Below, piece after piece: positions 19,650-28,030 of a stretch of DNA of 64,000 bases. This DNA comes from Pseudonocardia ammonioxydans. Its GTDB lineage: Bacteria > Actinomycetota > Actinomycetes > Mycobacteriales > Pseudonocardiaceae. The notes under the pieces were generated by a model that searched no databases, was not told the DNA's origin, and worked only from the letters and a program-made list of their open reading frames with translations. The stretch spans positions 62,001 to 126,000 of the forward strand of contig NZ_FOUY01000011.1 in the NCBI RefSeq assembly GCF_900115005.1, given 5' to 3'. How positions within the stretch are numbered: position 1 is the stretch's first letter; every line of letters starts with the position of its first letter. Position numbers and translations under genes: made by a program.

Positions 19650-20938
19650 TGCTCGCCGTCCTCGTCGTCGTCCTGCTGCTGGTCCTGCTGCTGATCCGGA
19701 TCCCGGTGGGGTTCGCGATCGGGATCGCCGGCTCGGTGGGCCTGCTGTTGTACGGCGGGCTGCCGGAGCTGCTCGGGGTCCTGGAGACGACCCCGCACAC
19801 CGCGGTGACCGCGTACTCGCTGTCCCCGATCCCGCTGTTCGTGCTCATGGCGCAGTTCGTGCTGCGCAGCGGGGTGGCCGGGAGCATGTTCGACAGCGCC
19901 CGGATCTGGGTGGGCCGCACCCCGGCGGGCCTCGGCGTGGCGACCACGCTGTCCGGCGCGGTGTTCGCGGCGATCTCCGGGTCCAGCACGGCGGCGGCCG
20001 CCACGCTCGCCTCGACCGCGGTGCCGGAGATGACCCGGCGTGGCTACGACGCGCGGCTGGCGACCGGGTTGGTCGCGGTGGTGGGGACGCTGGCGGCGAT
20101 GGTGCCGCCGAGCATCATCCTGGTCTTCTACGCCGTGCTGGCGGAGGAGAGCGTCGGGCAGGTGCTCATCGCCGGGTTCGTGCCGGGCGCGCTCGTCGTC
20201 GTCGCACTGATCGTCACCACGCTGCTGGTGGTCCGGCGCCGCCCGGAGCTGGCGCCGCGCGGGGAGCGCCACCCGATGGCGGGCAAGATCCGGGCACTCG
20301 GGGTCGTCGGCCCGGTGCTGATCCTGTTCGGATTGGTCACTGTGACCATCTACCTCGGACTGGCGACGCCGACCGAGGCCGCGGCGCTGGGGGCGGCGGG
20401 AGCGCTCGCGATCGGGCTCGTGCAACGCACCCTGACCCTCGCCCGGATCCGGGCGGCGCTGCTGGAGACCCTGTGCACGACGGCGATGATCCTGCTGATC
20501 ATCGCCTCGGCGCACGTGTTCGGGCACGTGCTCACGCTCAGCCGGGTCACCGAGACCGTGGTCGACGCGGTCGCGGCGGTGCCGGCCGCTCCCACGGTGA
20601 TCTTCCTCGGGATCGCGCTGGTGTACCTGGTGCTCGGCGCGTTCATGGACCAGATGGCGATCCTCGCGCTGACCGTGCCGATCGTGCTGCCGGTGATCGA
20701 GCAGCTCGGCTTCGACCCGGTGTGGTTCGGCGTGATGGTGGTGCTGCTCGCCGAGATCGGCCTGGTCACCCCGCCGCTGGGGCTCAACGTGTTCATCGTG
20801 GCCCGCTCGACCGGCCTCCGCTCCGAGGAGGTCTTCCGCGGGGTCGTGCCGTTCGTGCTGGCCCTGCTGGTGCTGGTCCTGGTGTTCACGTTCGCGCCCG
20901 GCCTGGTGCTCTGGCTGCCCGGGACGATGGGGAGCTGA
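19649..20938 (+). CDS. dctM: TRAP transporter large permease (DctM family)
   Basis: A 429-residue protein with about 12 transmembrane helices and typical DctM segments: IRIPVGFAIGIAG (~17), SPIPLFVLMAQFVLRSGVA (~65), SGAVFAAISGSSTAAAATLAS (~105, a substrate/ion path motif), VPPSIILVFYAVLAEESVG and EIGLVTPPLGLNVFIV (~370). It carries the transport path. TGATG links it to dctQ. The operon seems to end here, because a TetR gene converges from the other strand 24 bp on. Confidence 0.92.
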   Translation: MLAVLVVVLLLVLLLIRIPVGFAIGIAGSVGLLLYGGLPELLGVLETTPHTAVTAYSLSPIPLFVLMAQFVLRSGVAGSMFDSARIWVGRTPAGLGVATTLSGAVFAAISGSSTAAAATLASTAVPEMTRRGYDARLATGLVAVVGTLAAMVPPSIILVFYAVLAEESVGQVLIAGFVPGALVVVALIVTTLLVVRRRPELAPRGERHPMAGKIRALGVVGPVLILFGLVTVTIYLGLATPTEAAALGAAGALAIGLVQRTLTLARIRAALLETLCTTAMILLIIASAHVFGHVLTLSRVTETVVDAVAAVPAAPTVIFLGIALVYLVLGAFMDQMAILALTVPIVLPVIEQLGFDPVWFGVMVVLLAEIGLVTPPLGLNVFIVARSTGLRSEEVFRGVVPFVLALLVLVLVFTFAPGLVLWLPGTMGS

Positions 20939-20962
20939 TGACGCGTGGGCAGGCGGGCGCGC

Positions 20963-21679
20963 TCAGTCGCATGGTGTGTCGTCGCCCGGGGCGGGAGCGC
21001 TGTGCGCGAGCACGCCGGTCAGCAGCATCCGGGCCGTCCAGCGGATGATCCGGCTCCGCTCGTGCGGGTCGTCGACCCGGCAGGCGTCCTTGAGGGCGAT
21101 GAACGACTCGGTCCCCGCGAGCATGGCGAGCGCCGCCACCAGGTCGGCGTGCACGTCGGGCGGCAGGTCGTCGCGAGCCGGCTCCAGGGCGTCCTGCATC
21201 CAGGCCAGTCGGCGGCCCTCCAGGAGCCGGACCTCGCCGGTGTCGCCCGGCCCGAGCCGGGCCTGCTTCTCCAGGGAGAGCCGGATGATCGCCCGGAACG
21301 CGGCCTCGTGCTCGGCGATCCGGCCGTGCATCGTGCGCAGGACCCGGTCCACCCGCTCGGCCGGGTCGCCGGTGCCCTCCGCGCCGTCGCCGTCCGGGCC
21401 GTCGGTGTCGTCGGCTGGACCGTCGGTGTCATCGAGCACGGCGACGACGCTGTCCATCGACGCCTCCAGGATCAGGCTCTCCTGGGTGGGGAAGTAGCGG
21501 TACGCCGTGGTCCGGCCGACCAGTGCGGCGTCGGCCGCCTCCCCGACCGAGGGGACCCGGCCCTCGTCGAGCAGCGTCCGGGCGGCGTCGAGGATCGCCT
21601 CCCGGGTGCGGCGCTTCTGGTTGACGCGGCCGGACGCCAGTGGGTCACCCTGGTGCCGTGACGGGACGCCCTTTCCCAT
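20963..21679 (-). CDS. TetR family regulator
   Basis: A 238-residue protein. Residues ~20-65 (RTREAILDAARTLLDEGRVPSVGEAADAALVGRTTAYRYFPTQESL) form a TetR DNA-binding domain, with a slightly unusual alanine-rich turn. An acidic insert rich in D, G and P (~80-105) separates it from the ligand domain. It diverges from the GMC oxidoreductase gene, with an inverted repeat in the gap, and is convergent with the TRAP operon. It could control either, though divergence favours the oxidoreductase. Confidence 0.82.
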   Translation of the reverse strand: MGKGVPSRHQGDPLASGRVNQKRRTREAILDAARTLLDEGRVPSVGEAADAALVGRTTAYRYFPTQESLILEASMDSVVAVLDDTDGPADDTDGPDGDGAEGTGDPAERVDRVLRTMHGRIAEHEAAFRAIIRLSLEKQARLGPGDTGEVRLLEGRRLAWMQDALEPARDDLPPDVHADLVAALAMLAGTESFIALKDACRVDDPHERSRIIRWTARMLLTGVLAHSAPAPGDDTPCD

Positions 21680-21691
21680 GACGGAAACAGT

Positions 21692-21706
21692 ACGCCGCTC
21701 CGGCGT
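21692..21706. promoter_or_regulatory. possible TetR operator
   Basis: ACGCCG-CTC-CGGCGT is a perfect inverted repeat 13 bp upstream of the TetR start codon and within the divergent promoter of the GMC oxidoreductase gene. Position suits autoregulation; the arms are short. Confidence 0.35.
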
Positions 21707-21767
21707 GTCACCTCGGGCAGACTGACGGCGACGCGCTGCCACCCACCCGTCCGACGGAGGATCGCCC

Positions 21768-23364
21768 GTGGCCGACGAGACCGACGTTCTGATCATCGGG
21801 GCCGGGTTGTCCGGCGCCATCACCGCCGCGACGCTGGCCGGGGCGGGCGTGCGGGTGGTCTGCCTGGAGCAGGGCGACTGGCCGGACCACGGTCGCGCTC
21901 GCGCCGACTTCGACGACTTCGAGCTCACCGCGGACCTGTACTGGGGCCGCGACCCCAACGCGCGGCGGGGGGTGGCGGACTACCCGGTCGACGACTCGGC
22001 GTCGGACATCGCCGCCCTGATGGGGAACGGTGTCGGCGGTGGCACGGTCCTGTACTCGGGCAAGTGGCACCGCATGACGCCGAGCGACTTCCGGGTCCGC
22101 TCGCACGACGGGGTGGCGCAGGACTGGCCGCTGACCTACGAGGATCTCGAACCGTTCTATACCGAGGCCGAGCGGCAGCTGGGCGTCTCCGGTCTCGCCG
22201 GCGATCCGGCCTACCCCGCGGGTGACGGCCCGCCGAACCCGCCGGTGCCGATCCGCGAGTCCGGCCGCCGGCTGGCCGCCGCGCTCAACGAGCTGGGCTG
22301 GCACTGGTGGCCCGGCAGCAACGCCATCTCCACCACGGCCTACCGCGAGCTCGCGCCGTGCCGCCAGCACGGCGCCTGCATGTCCGGCTGCCCGGAGGGC
22401 GCGAAGGCCTCCACCGACATCACGCACTGGCCGCGGGCGATCCGCGACGGTGCCGACCTGCGGACCCGCGCGGGTCAGCCGGATCCTCACCCGGGCCGGT
22501 CGCGCCACCGGTGCGCTCTACCGGGATGCCCACGGGCGCGAGCACGAGCTGCGGGCCCGAACGGTCATCCTGTGCGCCAACGGGATCGGCACCCCGAGGC
22601 TGCTGTTGATGTCCGCGGACGCCGACCATCCCGACGGGCTCGCGAACTCGTCGGGCCTGGTCGGCAAGCGCCTGATGATGCATCCGTTCGCGGCCGTCGC
22701 CGGGGTGTTCGACGAGGACCTCGGCACGACGGCCGGAGCGTGGGGCCAGCAGATCCAGTCGATGCACTTCTACGAGACCGACGCCGATCGCGGGTTCGTC
22801 CGCGGCGCGAAGTGGGGCCTGCAGCCCACCGGCGGACCGCTCGGCCTGACCCGCTCCTACCCGTGGTCGGAGTCCGAACGTCCACTGTGGTTCGAGAATT
22901 TCCACGACACGCTGCAGGCCCGGCTCGGACGCTCCCCGATGTGGAGCATCGTCGCGGAGGACCTCCCGTACGAGAGCAACGCGGTGTCGCTCTCGCCCGA
23001 CCTCGTCGACCCCGATGGTCTGCCCGCCCCTCGGGTCGCGTACCGGGCCGACGCCAACTCGAGGGCGATGCTGGCCTTCCACACGGCCCGCGCCGTCGAG
23101 TCGATGGAGGCCGCGGGTGCGGTCGAGACGGTCGTCGGCCCGATGATCCGGGCCAGCGGCTGGCACCTGATGGGTACGGCGGTGATGGGTGACGACCCGG
23201 CCACCTCGGTGACCGACCGGTACGGGCGGTGCCACGACATCCCGAACCTGTATGTCTTCGACTCCAGCACGTGGGTCACCTGCGGCGGCGTGAACCCCGC
23301 CGCGACCCAGGCCGCGCTGGCACTGTGGTCGTCGGAGCACCTGCTGGCCGAGGGGCCGCGTTGA
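21768..23364 (+). pseudogene. GMC-family FAD oxidoreductase with an internal frameshift
   Basis: The 5' part encodes an FAD-binding start (VLIIGAGLSGAITAATLAGAGVRVVCLEQG), ALMGNGVGGGTVLYSG and CMSGCPEGAKAS. The 3' part, in the next frame, encodes RARTVILCANGIGTPRLLLMS, ASGWHLMGTAVMGDDP and the C-terminal CGGVNPAATQAALALW that holds active-site residues. The shift lies in the GGG at 22472-22474; removing one G restores a continuous chain (LRTRAVSRILTRAGR) of about 531 residues. As written the protein is broken. A sequencing error is as likely as a real mutation. A gluconate-dehydrogenase-type small subunit follows, so the intact enzyme would oxidise an alcohol or sugar. Confidence 0.8.
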
Positions 23365-23798
23365 GCGCCGGGACGGGCGACACCCCGGTCCTGACCGACG
23401 AGGAGCGCGAGACCGTCTACCTGCTCGGGGACACCCTGATCCCCGAGCACGAGCACGGGCCCTCCGCCGACGAGGCCGGGCTGGCGTCGACGTTCGTCGA
23501 CCGGGCCCTGGGCCTGCGCCCCGATCTGGCCGGGGAGTTCCGGCAGCGCCTCGCGGAGGCCCGCGGCCGGGACCCGCGGGCGTACTGCGAGGAGCTGCAG
23601 GCCACCGACCCGGCGGCGTTCGAGCGTCTCACCTTCGTCCTCGCCGGGGCCTACCTGCTCAGCCCGGTGGCCCGGCGGTGGCTGGGCTACGCGGCCCAGC
23701 GGGGAGAGCACCAGGACGGTTCGCCGCAGCCGGAGTACGGCCCGGGCGGGCTGCTCGACGTCGTACGCGACCGGGGGCCGATCTTCCGCCCGACCTGA
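23361..23798 (+). CDS. gluconate 2-dehydrogenase subunit 3-like protein
   Basis: A 145-residue protein starting from a TTG that overlaps the oxidoreductase stop as TTGA; no better start exists. LTDEERETVYLLGDTLIPEHEHGPSADEAG near the N-terminus and the C-terminal YYGPGG-type segment (PEYGPGGLLDVVRDRGPIF) match the small (gamma) subunit that accompanies membrane-linked GMC dehydrogenases. I see no twin-arginine signal. It stabilises or exports the flavin subunit in related systems. The overlap supports translational coupling to the frameshifted gene. Confidence 0.65.
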   Translation: MSAGTGDTPVLTDEERETVYLLGDTLIPEHEHGPSADEAGLASTFVDRALGLRPDLAGEFRQRLAEARGRDPRAYCEELQATDPAAFERLTFVLAGAYLLSPVARRWLGYAAQRGEHQDGSPQPEYGPGGLLDVVRDRGPIFRPT

Positions 23799-23810
23799 TC
23801 GGACGGCGGG

Positions 23811-24281
23811 TCAGCCGGAGCCCGGGACGACCCGCTCCGGGGCCGTCGGTGGGGTGGTGGCGAAGACCGGCCAACCGATCTCGGTGCGCCACGCGGCCGG
23901 GTCGCCGGTGTCGCGGGGGCCGACCAGGTAGGTCTCGTGGACCGGCCCGTCGACGACGAGTGCGTGCTCGGCGAGGTGGGCACCGAGCGTTCCGTAGGTG
24001 AGGTCGATGTCGGTGTGCGGGCCGCGGTGCACGGTCAGCGCGAGCTCGCGGGCGGGCAGCGCGACCGGACCGACCCGCCCGGCCCGCACCTCGCGGTCGG
24101 TGGGGACGAACACCGTCATGTGCCCACGACCGTGGGTGAACAGCGCGTTGTCGTAGAGGCCGCCGGGCGGGCCGGTCGGGCAGGCCCCGCTCCCGGCCAC
24201 CGCCGCGTCGATCTCGGCCATGGCCGCGGCGTACCAGTCGAGGACGTCGTCGACACCGGCCTCGCCCTCGACCTCGGTCAC
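23811..24281 (-). CDS. GyrI-like effector-binding domain protein, probably the detached half of the upstream MerR regulator
   Basis: A 156-residue protein resembling the AraC_E_bind/GyrI-like ligand domain: LYDNALFTHGRGHMTVFVP, ARELALTVHRGPHTDIDLTYGTLGAHLAEHALVVDGPVHETYLVGPRDTGDPAAWRTEIGWPV. In BmrR-like regulators this domain is fused behind the MerR helix-turn-helix and binds small hydrophobic ligands. Here it is a separate frame whose GTG overlaps the MerR stop. Adding one C at the junction would give EPAARVTEVEGEAG, the expected linker, so the split may be a frameshift. Confidence 0.65.
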   Translation of the reverse strand: MTEVEGEAGVDDVLDWYAAAMAEIDAAVAGSGACPTGPPGGLYDNALFTHGRGHMTVFVPTDREVRAGRVGPVALPARELALTVHRGPHTDIDLTYGTLGAHLAEHALVVDGPVHETYLVGPRDTGDPAAWRTEIGWPVFATTPPTAPERVVPGSG

Positions 24282-24658
24282 CCGGCGGCGGGCTCGTGGC
24301 GGTACACGACGTCCAACGGCCGGGGAGCGGGTTCGAGCAGCCGCTGCAGCGTCCCGACCGCCTCACTGGTGGCCGCGAGCCTGCGCTGCAGGAGCGCAAG
24401 ATGGTCGGCGATCAGCGCGCCGCGGTCGCCGACGTCGGCGGCGAGCAGCCTCCTGACCTCGGGGACGGGCATGTCGAGGTCGCGGAAGCGCCGGATGACC
24501 TGCGCGGTCGGGATCTGGTCGGCCGAGTAGTAGCGGTACCCCGAGTGCGGGTCGACGCGCTCGGGGGTGAGCAGTCCCGCCTCGTGGTAGTGACGCAGCG
24601 TCTTCACGCTCAGATGCGTCACCGTCGCGAACTCCCCGATGCTCAGCAACCCGGTCAC
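24278..24658 (-). CDS. MerR family regulator, DNA-binding half
   Basis: A 126-residue protein. Residues 5-75 are a complete MerR winged helix (SIGEFATVTHLSVKTLRHYHEAGLLTPERVDPHSGYRYYSADQIPTAQVIRRFRDLDMP), followed by the dimerising coiled coil (RGALIADHLALLQRRLAATSEAVGTLQRLL). The chain ends abruptly at VVYRHEPAAG, where relatives continue into a ligand domain. It would activate the divergent NTF2-like gene from the palindromic site between them. The GTG start gives a normal MerR N-terminus. Confidence 0.8.
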   Translation of the reverse strand: MTGLLSIGEFATVTHLSVKTLRHYHEAGLLTPERVDPHSGYRYYSADQIPTAQVIRRFRDLDMPVPEVRRLLAADVGDRGALIADHLALLQRRLAATSEAVGTLQRLLEPAPRPLDVVYRHEPAAG

Positions 24659-24670
24659 GGGACCGATTCT

Positions 24671-24690
24671 GGACCCTCCGGTAAGGGGAG
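24671..24690. promoter_or_regulatory. MerR-type operator/promoter
   Basis: ACCCTCCGGTAAGGGGAG contains the CCCT/AGGG dyad typical of MerR-type spacer operators and lies 13 bp beyond the MerR start, ahead of the rightward genes. MerR proteins bind such sites and untwist the promoter when ligand is present. Confidence 0.5.
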
Positions 24691-24706
24691 ACCCCACGGT
24701 GGCCGC

Positions 24707-24766
24707 ATGAACGACGAGATCCTTCCCGACCACCGCATCGACGTCGGCACCGTCCGCACCGTCTGA
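24707..24766 (+). other. 20-codon reading frame behind the MerR-controlled promoter
   Basis: An ATG begins MNDEILPDHRIDVGTVRTV and then stops. It has no strong ribosome site. It may be a leader peptide or the remnant of a truncated gene formerly controlled by the MerR protein. No function can be assigned. Confidence 0.25.
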
Positions 24767-24823
24767 CCCGTTGCGCACCCCCGACCCACCGGCACACACC
24801 GACCCACCGACAGGAGACCGATC

Positions 24824-25156
24824 ATGACCGACGCCGGCCGCCGCCTCGTCGAGCGCTACCTCGCCCTCGCCACCGACCCGGACCCGGACGCGTACCTCGC
24901 GCAGTTCGACGACGACGCCGTCGTCGAGGACGAGGGGCGCCGGCACGAGGGGATCGGCGCCGTGCGCGCGTGGTGGGCCGCGGTACCCGAGGTGGGCTAC
25001 GCGGTGCGGAGCATCGAGGTCTCCGGTGACGGGCACCGGGCCGTCGTCGAGGTCTCCGGTGACTTCCCGGGCAGCCCGGTGCTCCTGGAACACGGTTTCG
25101 GGCTCGGGTCCGACGGACGGATCCGTGTGCTGGCCATCCGACCCCTCACCCCGTGA
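24824..25156 (+). CDS. SnoaL/NTF2-like domain protein
   Basis: A 110-residue protein with the NTF2-like pattern: an N-terminal helix (RRLVERYLALATDPDPDAYLAQFDDDAVVEDEG), a GIGAVRAWWAAV helix, then curved sheet strands (HRAVVEVSGDFPGSPVLLEHGFGLGSDGRI). Members are small polyketide cyclases, isomerases or ligand-binding proteins; the catalytic residues cannot be read. AGGAGA lies seven bases before the ATG. It is probably the target of the divergent MerR regulator. Confidence 0.75.
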   Translation: MTDAGRRLVERYLALATDPDPDAYLAQFDDDAVVEDEGRRHEGIGAVRAWWAAVPEVGYAVRSIEVSGDGHRAVVEVSGDFPGSPVLLEHGFGLGSDGRIRVLAIRPLTP

Positions 25157-25405
25157 GCCGGTCGTACGGCCGTCAGCGGGCGTCCGGTGCCGCACCCGGC
25201 CAGTGCGCGACCTACGCATTCGGCTCGCCGGCGAAGTGGGTCCTCAAAGTGCCCTCGACGTCGCCTCGATCAAGATCTGGCTTCGCGACCCGGTCGAGCA
25301 CGACCCCGAGGCGCCACAGCTGCCGTGCAGGCATCACTGCCATCATTCCGGTCCGCGCTGAAGCCTGGCCGGGCCGACCTGCTCGGTGCAGCCGGCCGGG
25401 TGGCG

Positions 25406-25753
25406 CTACAGCTGCAGATGGAGTCGCAGTGCGTCGTCGAGCTGGGCCATGACGTCGGCCGGGACCTGTCCGAGTACGGCGCCGAGCCGCTCGACGGCGA
25501 TCGAACGGACCTGTTCGGCCTGGGCCTTGGAGTCCTGCCGTAGCCCGGTCGTGCCCGCGGGCAGCAGCGCCTGGAAGGGGAAGATCCGGTCGGTGTTGCT
25601 GGTGACAGGTACGACGGTGACCACCCCGCGGCCGAGCCGTGTCGCGACCGAGTTCGCGCGGTCGTTGCTGACGATCACTGCGGGGCGGCGCTCGTCGGCT
25701 TCGTTCCCGCGGACGGGATCCAGATCGGTCAGCCGGATCTCACCGCGCAGCAT
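25406..25753 (-). CDS. mazF: MazF family toxin (endoribonuclease)
   Basis: A 115-residue protein with a clear MazF fold: RGEIRLTDLDPVRGNEADERRPAVIVSNDRANSVATRLGRGVVTVVPVTSNT, then LPAGTTGLRQDSKAQAEQVRSIAVERLGAVLGQVPADVMAQLDDALRLHL. The RGEI start, the RPAVIVSND strand and the QDSKAQAEQVRSI segment hold the RNA-binding and catalytic surface of the family. It should cut mRNA at a short motif unless neutralised. It overlaps the antitoxin gene by 14 bp, in standard antitoxin-first order. Confidence 0.88.
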   Translation of the reverse strand: MLRGEIRLTDLDPVRGNEADERRPAVIVSNDRANSVATRLGRGVVTVVPVTSNTDRIFPFQALLPAGTTGLRQDSKAQAEQVRSIAVERLGAVLGQVPADVMAQLDDALRLHLQL

Positions 25754-25970
25754 CGGCGAGGCCGTCGTCCGCGGCCGCATCCCAGGTGGCGTGGTCACCG
25801 GAGGCTTCCCATTCGTTCCACGCCGCCTCGTAGTCGCGCTCCAGCCCGGGCAGGCGCAGCATGCCCACGGCATGGTGCAACGCGGCCGACCGCGATGGGA
25901 GCCCCCTGGTACGGGCGAACTCGTCGAGGATGGCGACGTCCTCCTCCGGCAGACTGACGCTCAGTTTCAT
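25740..25970 (-). CDS. ribbon-helix-helix MazE-type antitoxin
   Basis: A 76-residue protein. MKLSVSLPEEDVAILDEFARTRGLPSRSAALHHAVGML is a typical ribbon-helix-helix domain, followed by an acidic, tryptophan-containing tail (YEAAWNEWEASGDHATWDAAADDG) that would block MazF. The operon's first gene, it probably binds the TACTGCAGTA palindrome just upstream to repress both genes. Confidence 0.87.
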   Translation of the reverse strand: MKLSVSLPEEDVAILDEFARTRGLPSRSAALHHAVGMLRLPGLERDYEAAWNEWEASGDHATWDAAADDGLADAAR

Positions 25971-25980
25971 ACCATGATGC

Positions 25981-25990
25981 TACTGCAGTA
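25981..25990. promoter_or_regulatory. palindrome, likely autoregulatory site of the MazEF pair
   Basis: TACTGCAGTA is a perfect 10-bp palindrome 11 bp upstream of the antitoxin start in an unusually AT-containing stretch, the expected position for antitoxin binding. Confidence 0.45.
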
Positions 25991-26120
25991 TTACCGGCGG
26001 CGCCGATTCGGTTCTGGCTACCGCCGGGTACGGCGGCACGGGGTCGGCGGGTAACGAGGCGAGGCTCCCCCCTCGGGGTGCGTGAGGTGAGAACCGGCGG
26101 ACGCCGGGTAGGCGCTCGGC

Positions 26121-27518
26121 GTGACACTCACCGACCCGACGCATCAGGAACCGACGCAGGCCGGCGACCGCACGATCCACGACCCCCGCACCGGTGAGGT
26201 CGTCGGCCGGCTCACCCCGGCGACCCCCGAGGAAAGCGCCGCGGCGGTCGACGCGGCCCGCGCGGCGGCGCCCGGTTGGGCCCGCACCCCGGCGGCGGAG
26301 CGGGGTACCGCCCTGCACGCCGCGGCCGCCGCCGTGCGCGCCGCGGCGGACGAGCTGGCCGACCTGACCGAACGCGAGACCGGCAAGCCGTTCGCCGAGG
26401 CCCGCGGCGGCGTCGACGCCGGGATCGGCACGCTGGTGCAGTACGCCGAGCTCGGGCCGCTGCACCGGGGCCGCACGTTGCACGGCGGGTGGGAGGCCAC
26501 CGACCTGATGGTGTCCGAGCCGCGCGGTGTGGTGGCCGTGCTGACTCCCTGGAACGACCCGGTCGCCGTCGCCGCCGGGCTGATCGGTGCCGCCCTGGTC
26601 GCGGGCAACACCGTGGTGCACAAGCCGAGCGAGCGCTGCCCGGCGACCGGACGGCGGTTCGCCGAGCTGGTCGCCGAGCACCTCCCGCCGGACGTCCTGT
26701 GCGTGGTCGACGGCGACGGGGCCGTCGGTGCCGCGCTGTCCACGTCGGACGTCGACGTCGTCGCGCACGTCGGGAGCACGGCGGCCGGCACGGAGATCCG
26801 CCGGGCCTGCGCGGTCAGCGGCGCGCACCCGGTGCTGGAGAACGGCGGCAACGACCCGCTCGTGGTCGACGCCGGGGTCGATCCGGTGTGGGCGGCGGAG
26901 CAGGTGGCGCTGGGCGCGTTCGCGAACTCCGGGCAGATCTGCGTGTCGGTCGAACGGATCTACGTCCACGCCGACGTCGCCGAGCCGTTCCTCGACGCAC
27001 TCACCACACAGGCCCACGAGTGGGCGGAGCGGATCGGGCCGATGGTCGACCGGGAGCAGCGCGCGGACGTCCACCGGCAGGTCACCGAGTCGGTCGCCGC
27101 CGGCGCGCGGCTGCGCACCGGGGGAGAGCTGCCGGACCGGCCCGGCGCCCACTACCCGCCGACGGTGCTCGACGGCTGCACCGCCGACATGGCGCTGTTC
27201 GCCGAGGAGACCTTCGGGCCGGTCGCGCCGGTGCGGGTGGTGTCGGACTTCGACACGGCACTGCAGGAGGCGGCCGACGACCGTTACGGGCTCGGGGCCA
27301 CCGTGCTGACCGCCGACATGGAGCACGCGCAGACGGCGTGGCGGACCCTGCCGGTCGGGACCGTCAAGGTCAACTCGGTGTTCGGGGGTGCGCCCGGCGG
27401 CGCGGCGCAGCCCCGGCGCGCGAGTGGGCAGGGATTCGGCTACGGGCCCGAGTTGCTCGACGAGATGACCACGGTGAAGGTGGTGCACCTGGAGCCGGCT
27501 CCGGCCGGGCGCCGGTAG
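26121..27518 (+). CDS. aldehyde dehydrogenase family protein
   Basis: A 465-residue NAD(P)-dependent dehydrogenase. Markers are VVAVLTPWNDPVAVAAGLIGAALVAGNTVVHKPSE (cofactor site, ~135-170), the general-base region VLENGGNDPLVV with Glu near 237, the catalytic Cys in NSGQICVSVERIYV (~271) and EETFGPVAPV (~360). GQICVSVERIYV resembles the succinate-semialdehyde branch, but LENGGN in place of the usual ELGGK is unusual, so substrate prediction is weak. The GTG start gives a full N-terminus. It is followed by a CinA-type gene after 35 bp. Confidence 0.85.
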   Translation: MTLTDPTHQEPTQAGDRTIHDPRTGEVVGRLTPATPEESAAAVDAARAAAPGWARTPAAERGTALHAAAAAVRAAADELADLTERETGKPFAEARGGVDAGIGTLVQYAELGPLHRGRTLHGGWEATDLMVSEPRGVVAVLTPWNDPVAVAAGLIGAALVAGNTVVHKPSERCPATGRRFAELVAEHLPPDVLCVVDGDGAVGAALSTSDVDVVAHVGSTAAGTEIRRACAVSGAHPVLENGGNDPLVVDAGVDPVWAAEQVALGAFANSGQICVSVERIYVHADVAEPFLDALTTQAHEWAERIGPMVDREQRADVHRQVTESVAAGARLRTGGELPDRPGAHYPPTVLDGCTADMALFAEETFGPVAPVRVVSDFDTALQEAADDRYGLGATVLTADMEHAQTAWRTLPVGTVKVNSVFGGAPGGAAQPRRASGQGFGYGPELLDEMTTVKVVHLEPAPAGRR

Positions 27519-27553
27519 TCCACCCCCCGACGCGGCTGCGAGGAACACCGAGC

Positions 27554-28027
27554 ATGGACGACCAGACCTTCGACGAGATCGCGGCGACCGTCGCCCGGCG
27601 CGCGAGCGCGGTGGGCCGCACCGTGGCCGTCGCCGAGTCGCTGACCGGTGGGATGGCCGCGGCCGCGCTGGCCCGGGCGAAGGGCGCCTCCGAGTGGTTC
27701 CGCGGCTCGGTCGTCGCCTACTCCAGCGAGGTCAAGTACGACCTGCTCGAGGTGCCCGACGGGCCGGTCGTCAGCGGGCCGGCGGCCCGGGCGATGGCGC
27801 GTCGGGTACGCGAGCTGCTCGGTGCCGACCTCGCCGTCGCGGTGACCGGGTCGGGCGGGCCGGACCCGCAGGACGGCGAGCCGCCGGGCACCGTCTACCT
27901 GGCCGCGGCCGGCGAGCCGGGCGGCGAGGAGGTGCTGCGGCTCGACCTCGAGGGCGAGCCGGGGCAGATCTGCGCGTCGGCGGCGACCGAGGTGCTCCGG
28001 CTGCTCGCGGCCCGGCTGGCGACCTGA
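27554..28027 (+). CDS. CinA-type nicotinamide-nucleotide amidohydrolase domain protein
   Basis: A 157-residue single-domain protein equal to the C-terminal domain of CinA (PncC type). VAVAESLTGGMAAAALARAKGASEWFRGSVVAYSSEVKYDLLEV carries the catalytic Ser and the NMN-binding loop, and AVAVTGSGGPDPQDGEPPGTVYLA is the second signature. PncC deamidates NMN to nicotinic acid mononucleotide in NAD recycling. The N-terminal MoCF-like domain of long CinA is absent, as in many bacteria. Confidence 0.85.
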   Translation: MDDQTFDEIAATVARRASAVGRTVAVAESLTGGMAAAALARAKGASEWFRGSVVAYSSEVKYDLLEVPDGPVVSGPAARAMARRVRELLGADLAVAVTGSGGPDPQDGEPPGTVYLAAAGEPGGEEVLRLDLEGEPGQICASAATEVLRLLAARLAT

Positions 28028-28030
28028 CCC

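Noticed and set aside
25157..25405. Possible short gene between the NTF2-like and MazF genes
   Set aside because: Frames here lack ribosome sites and show no family pattern; the sequence looks like decayed intergenic DNA.
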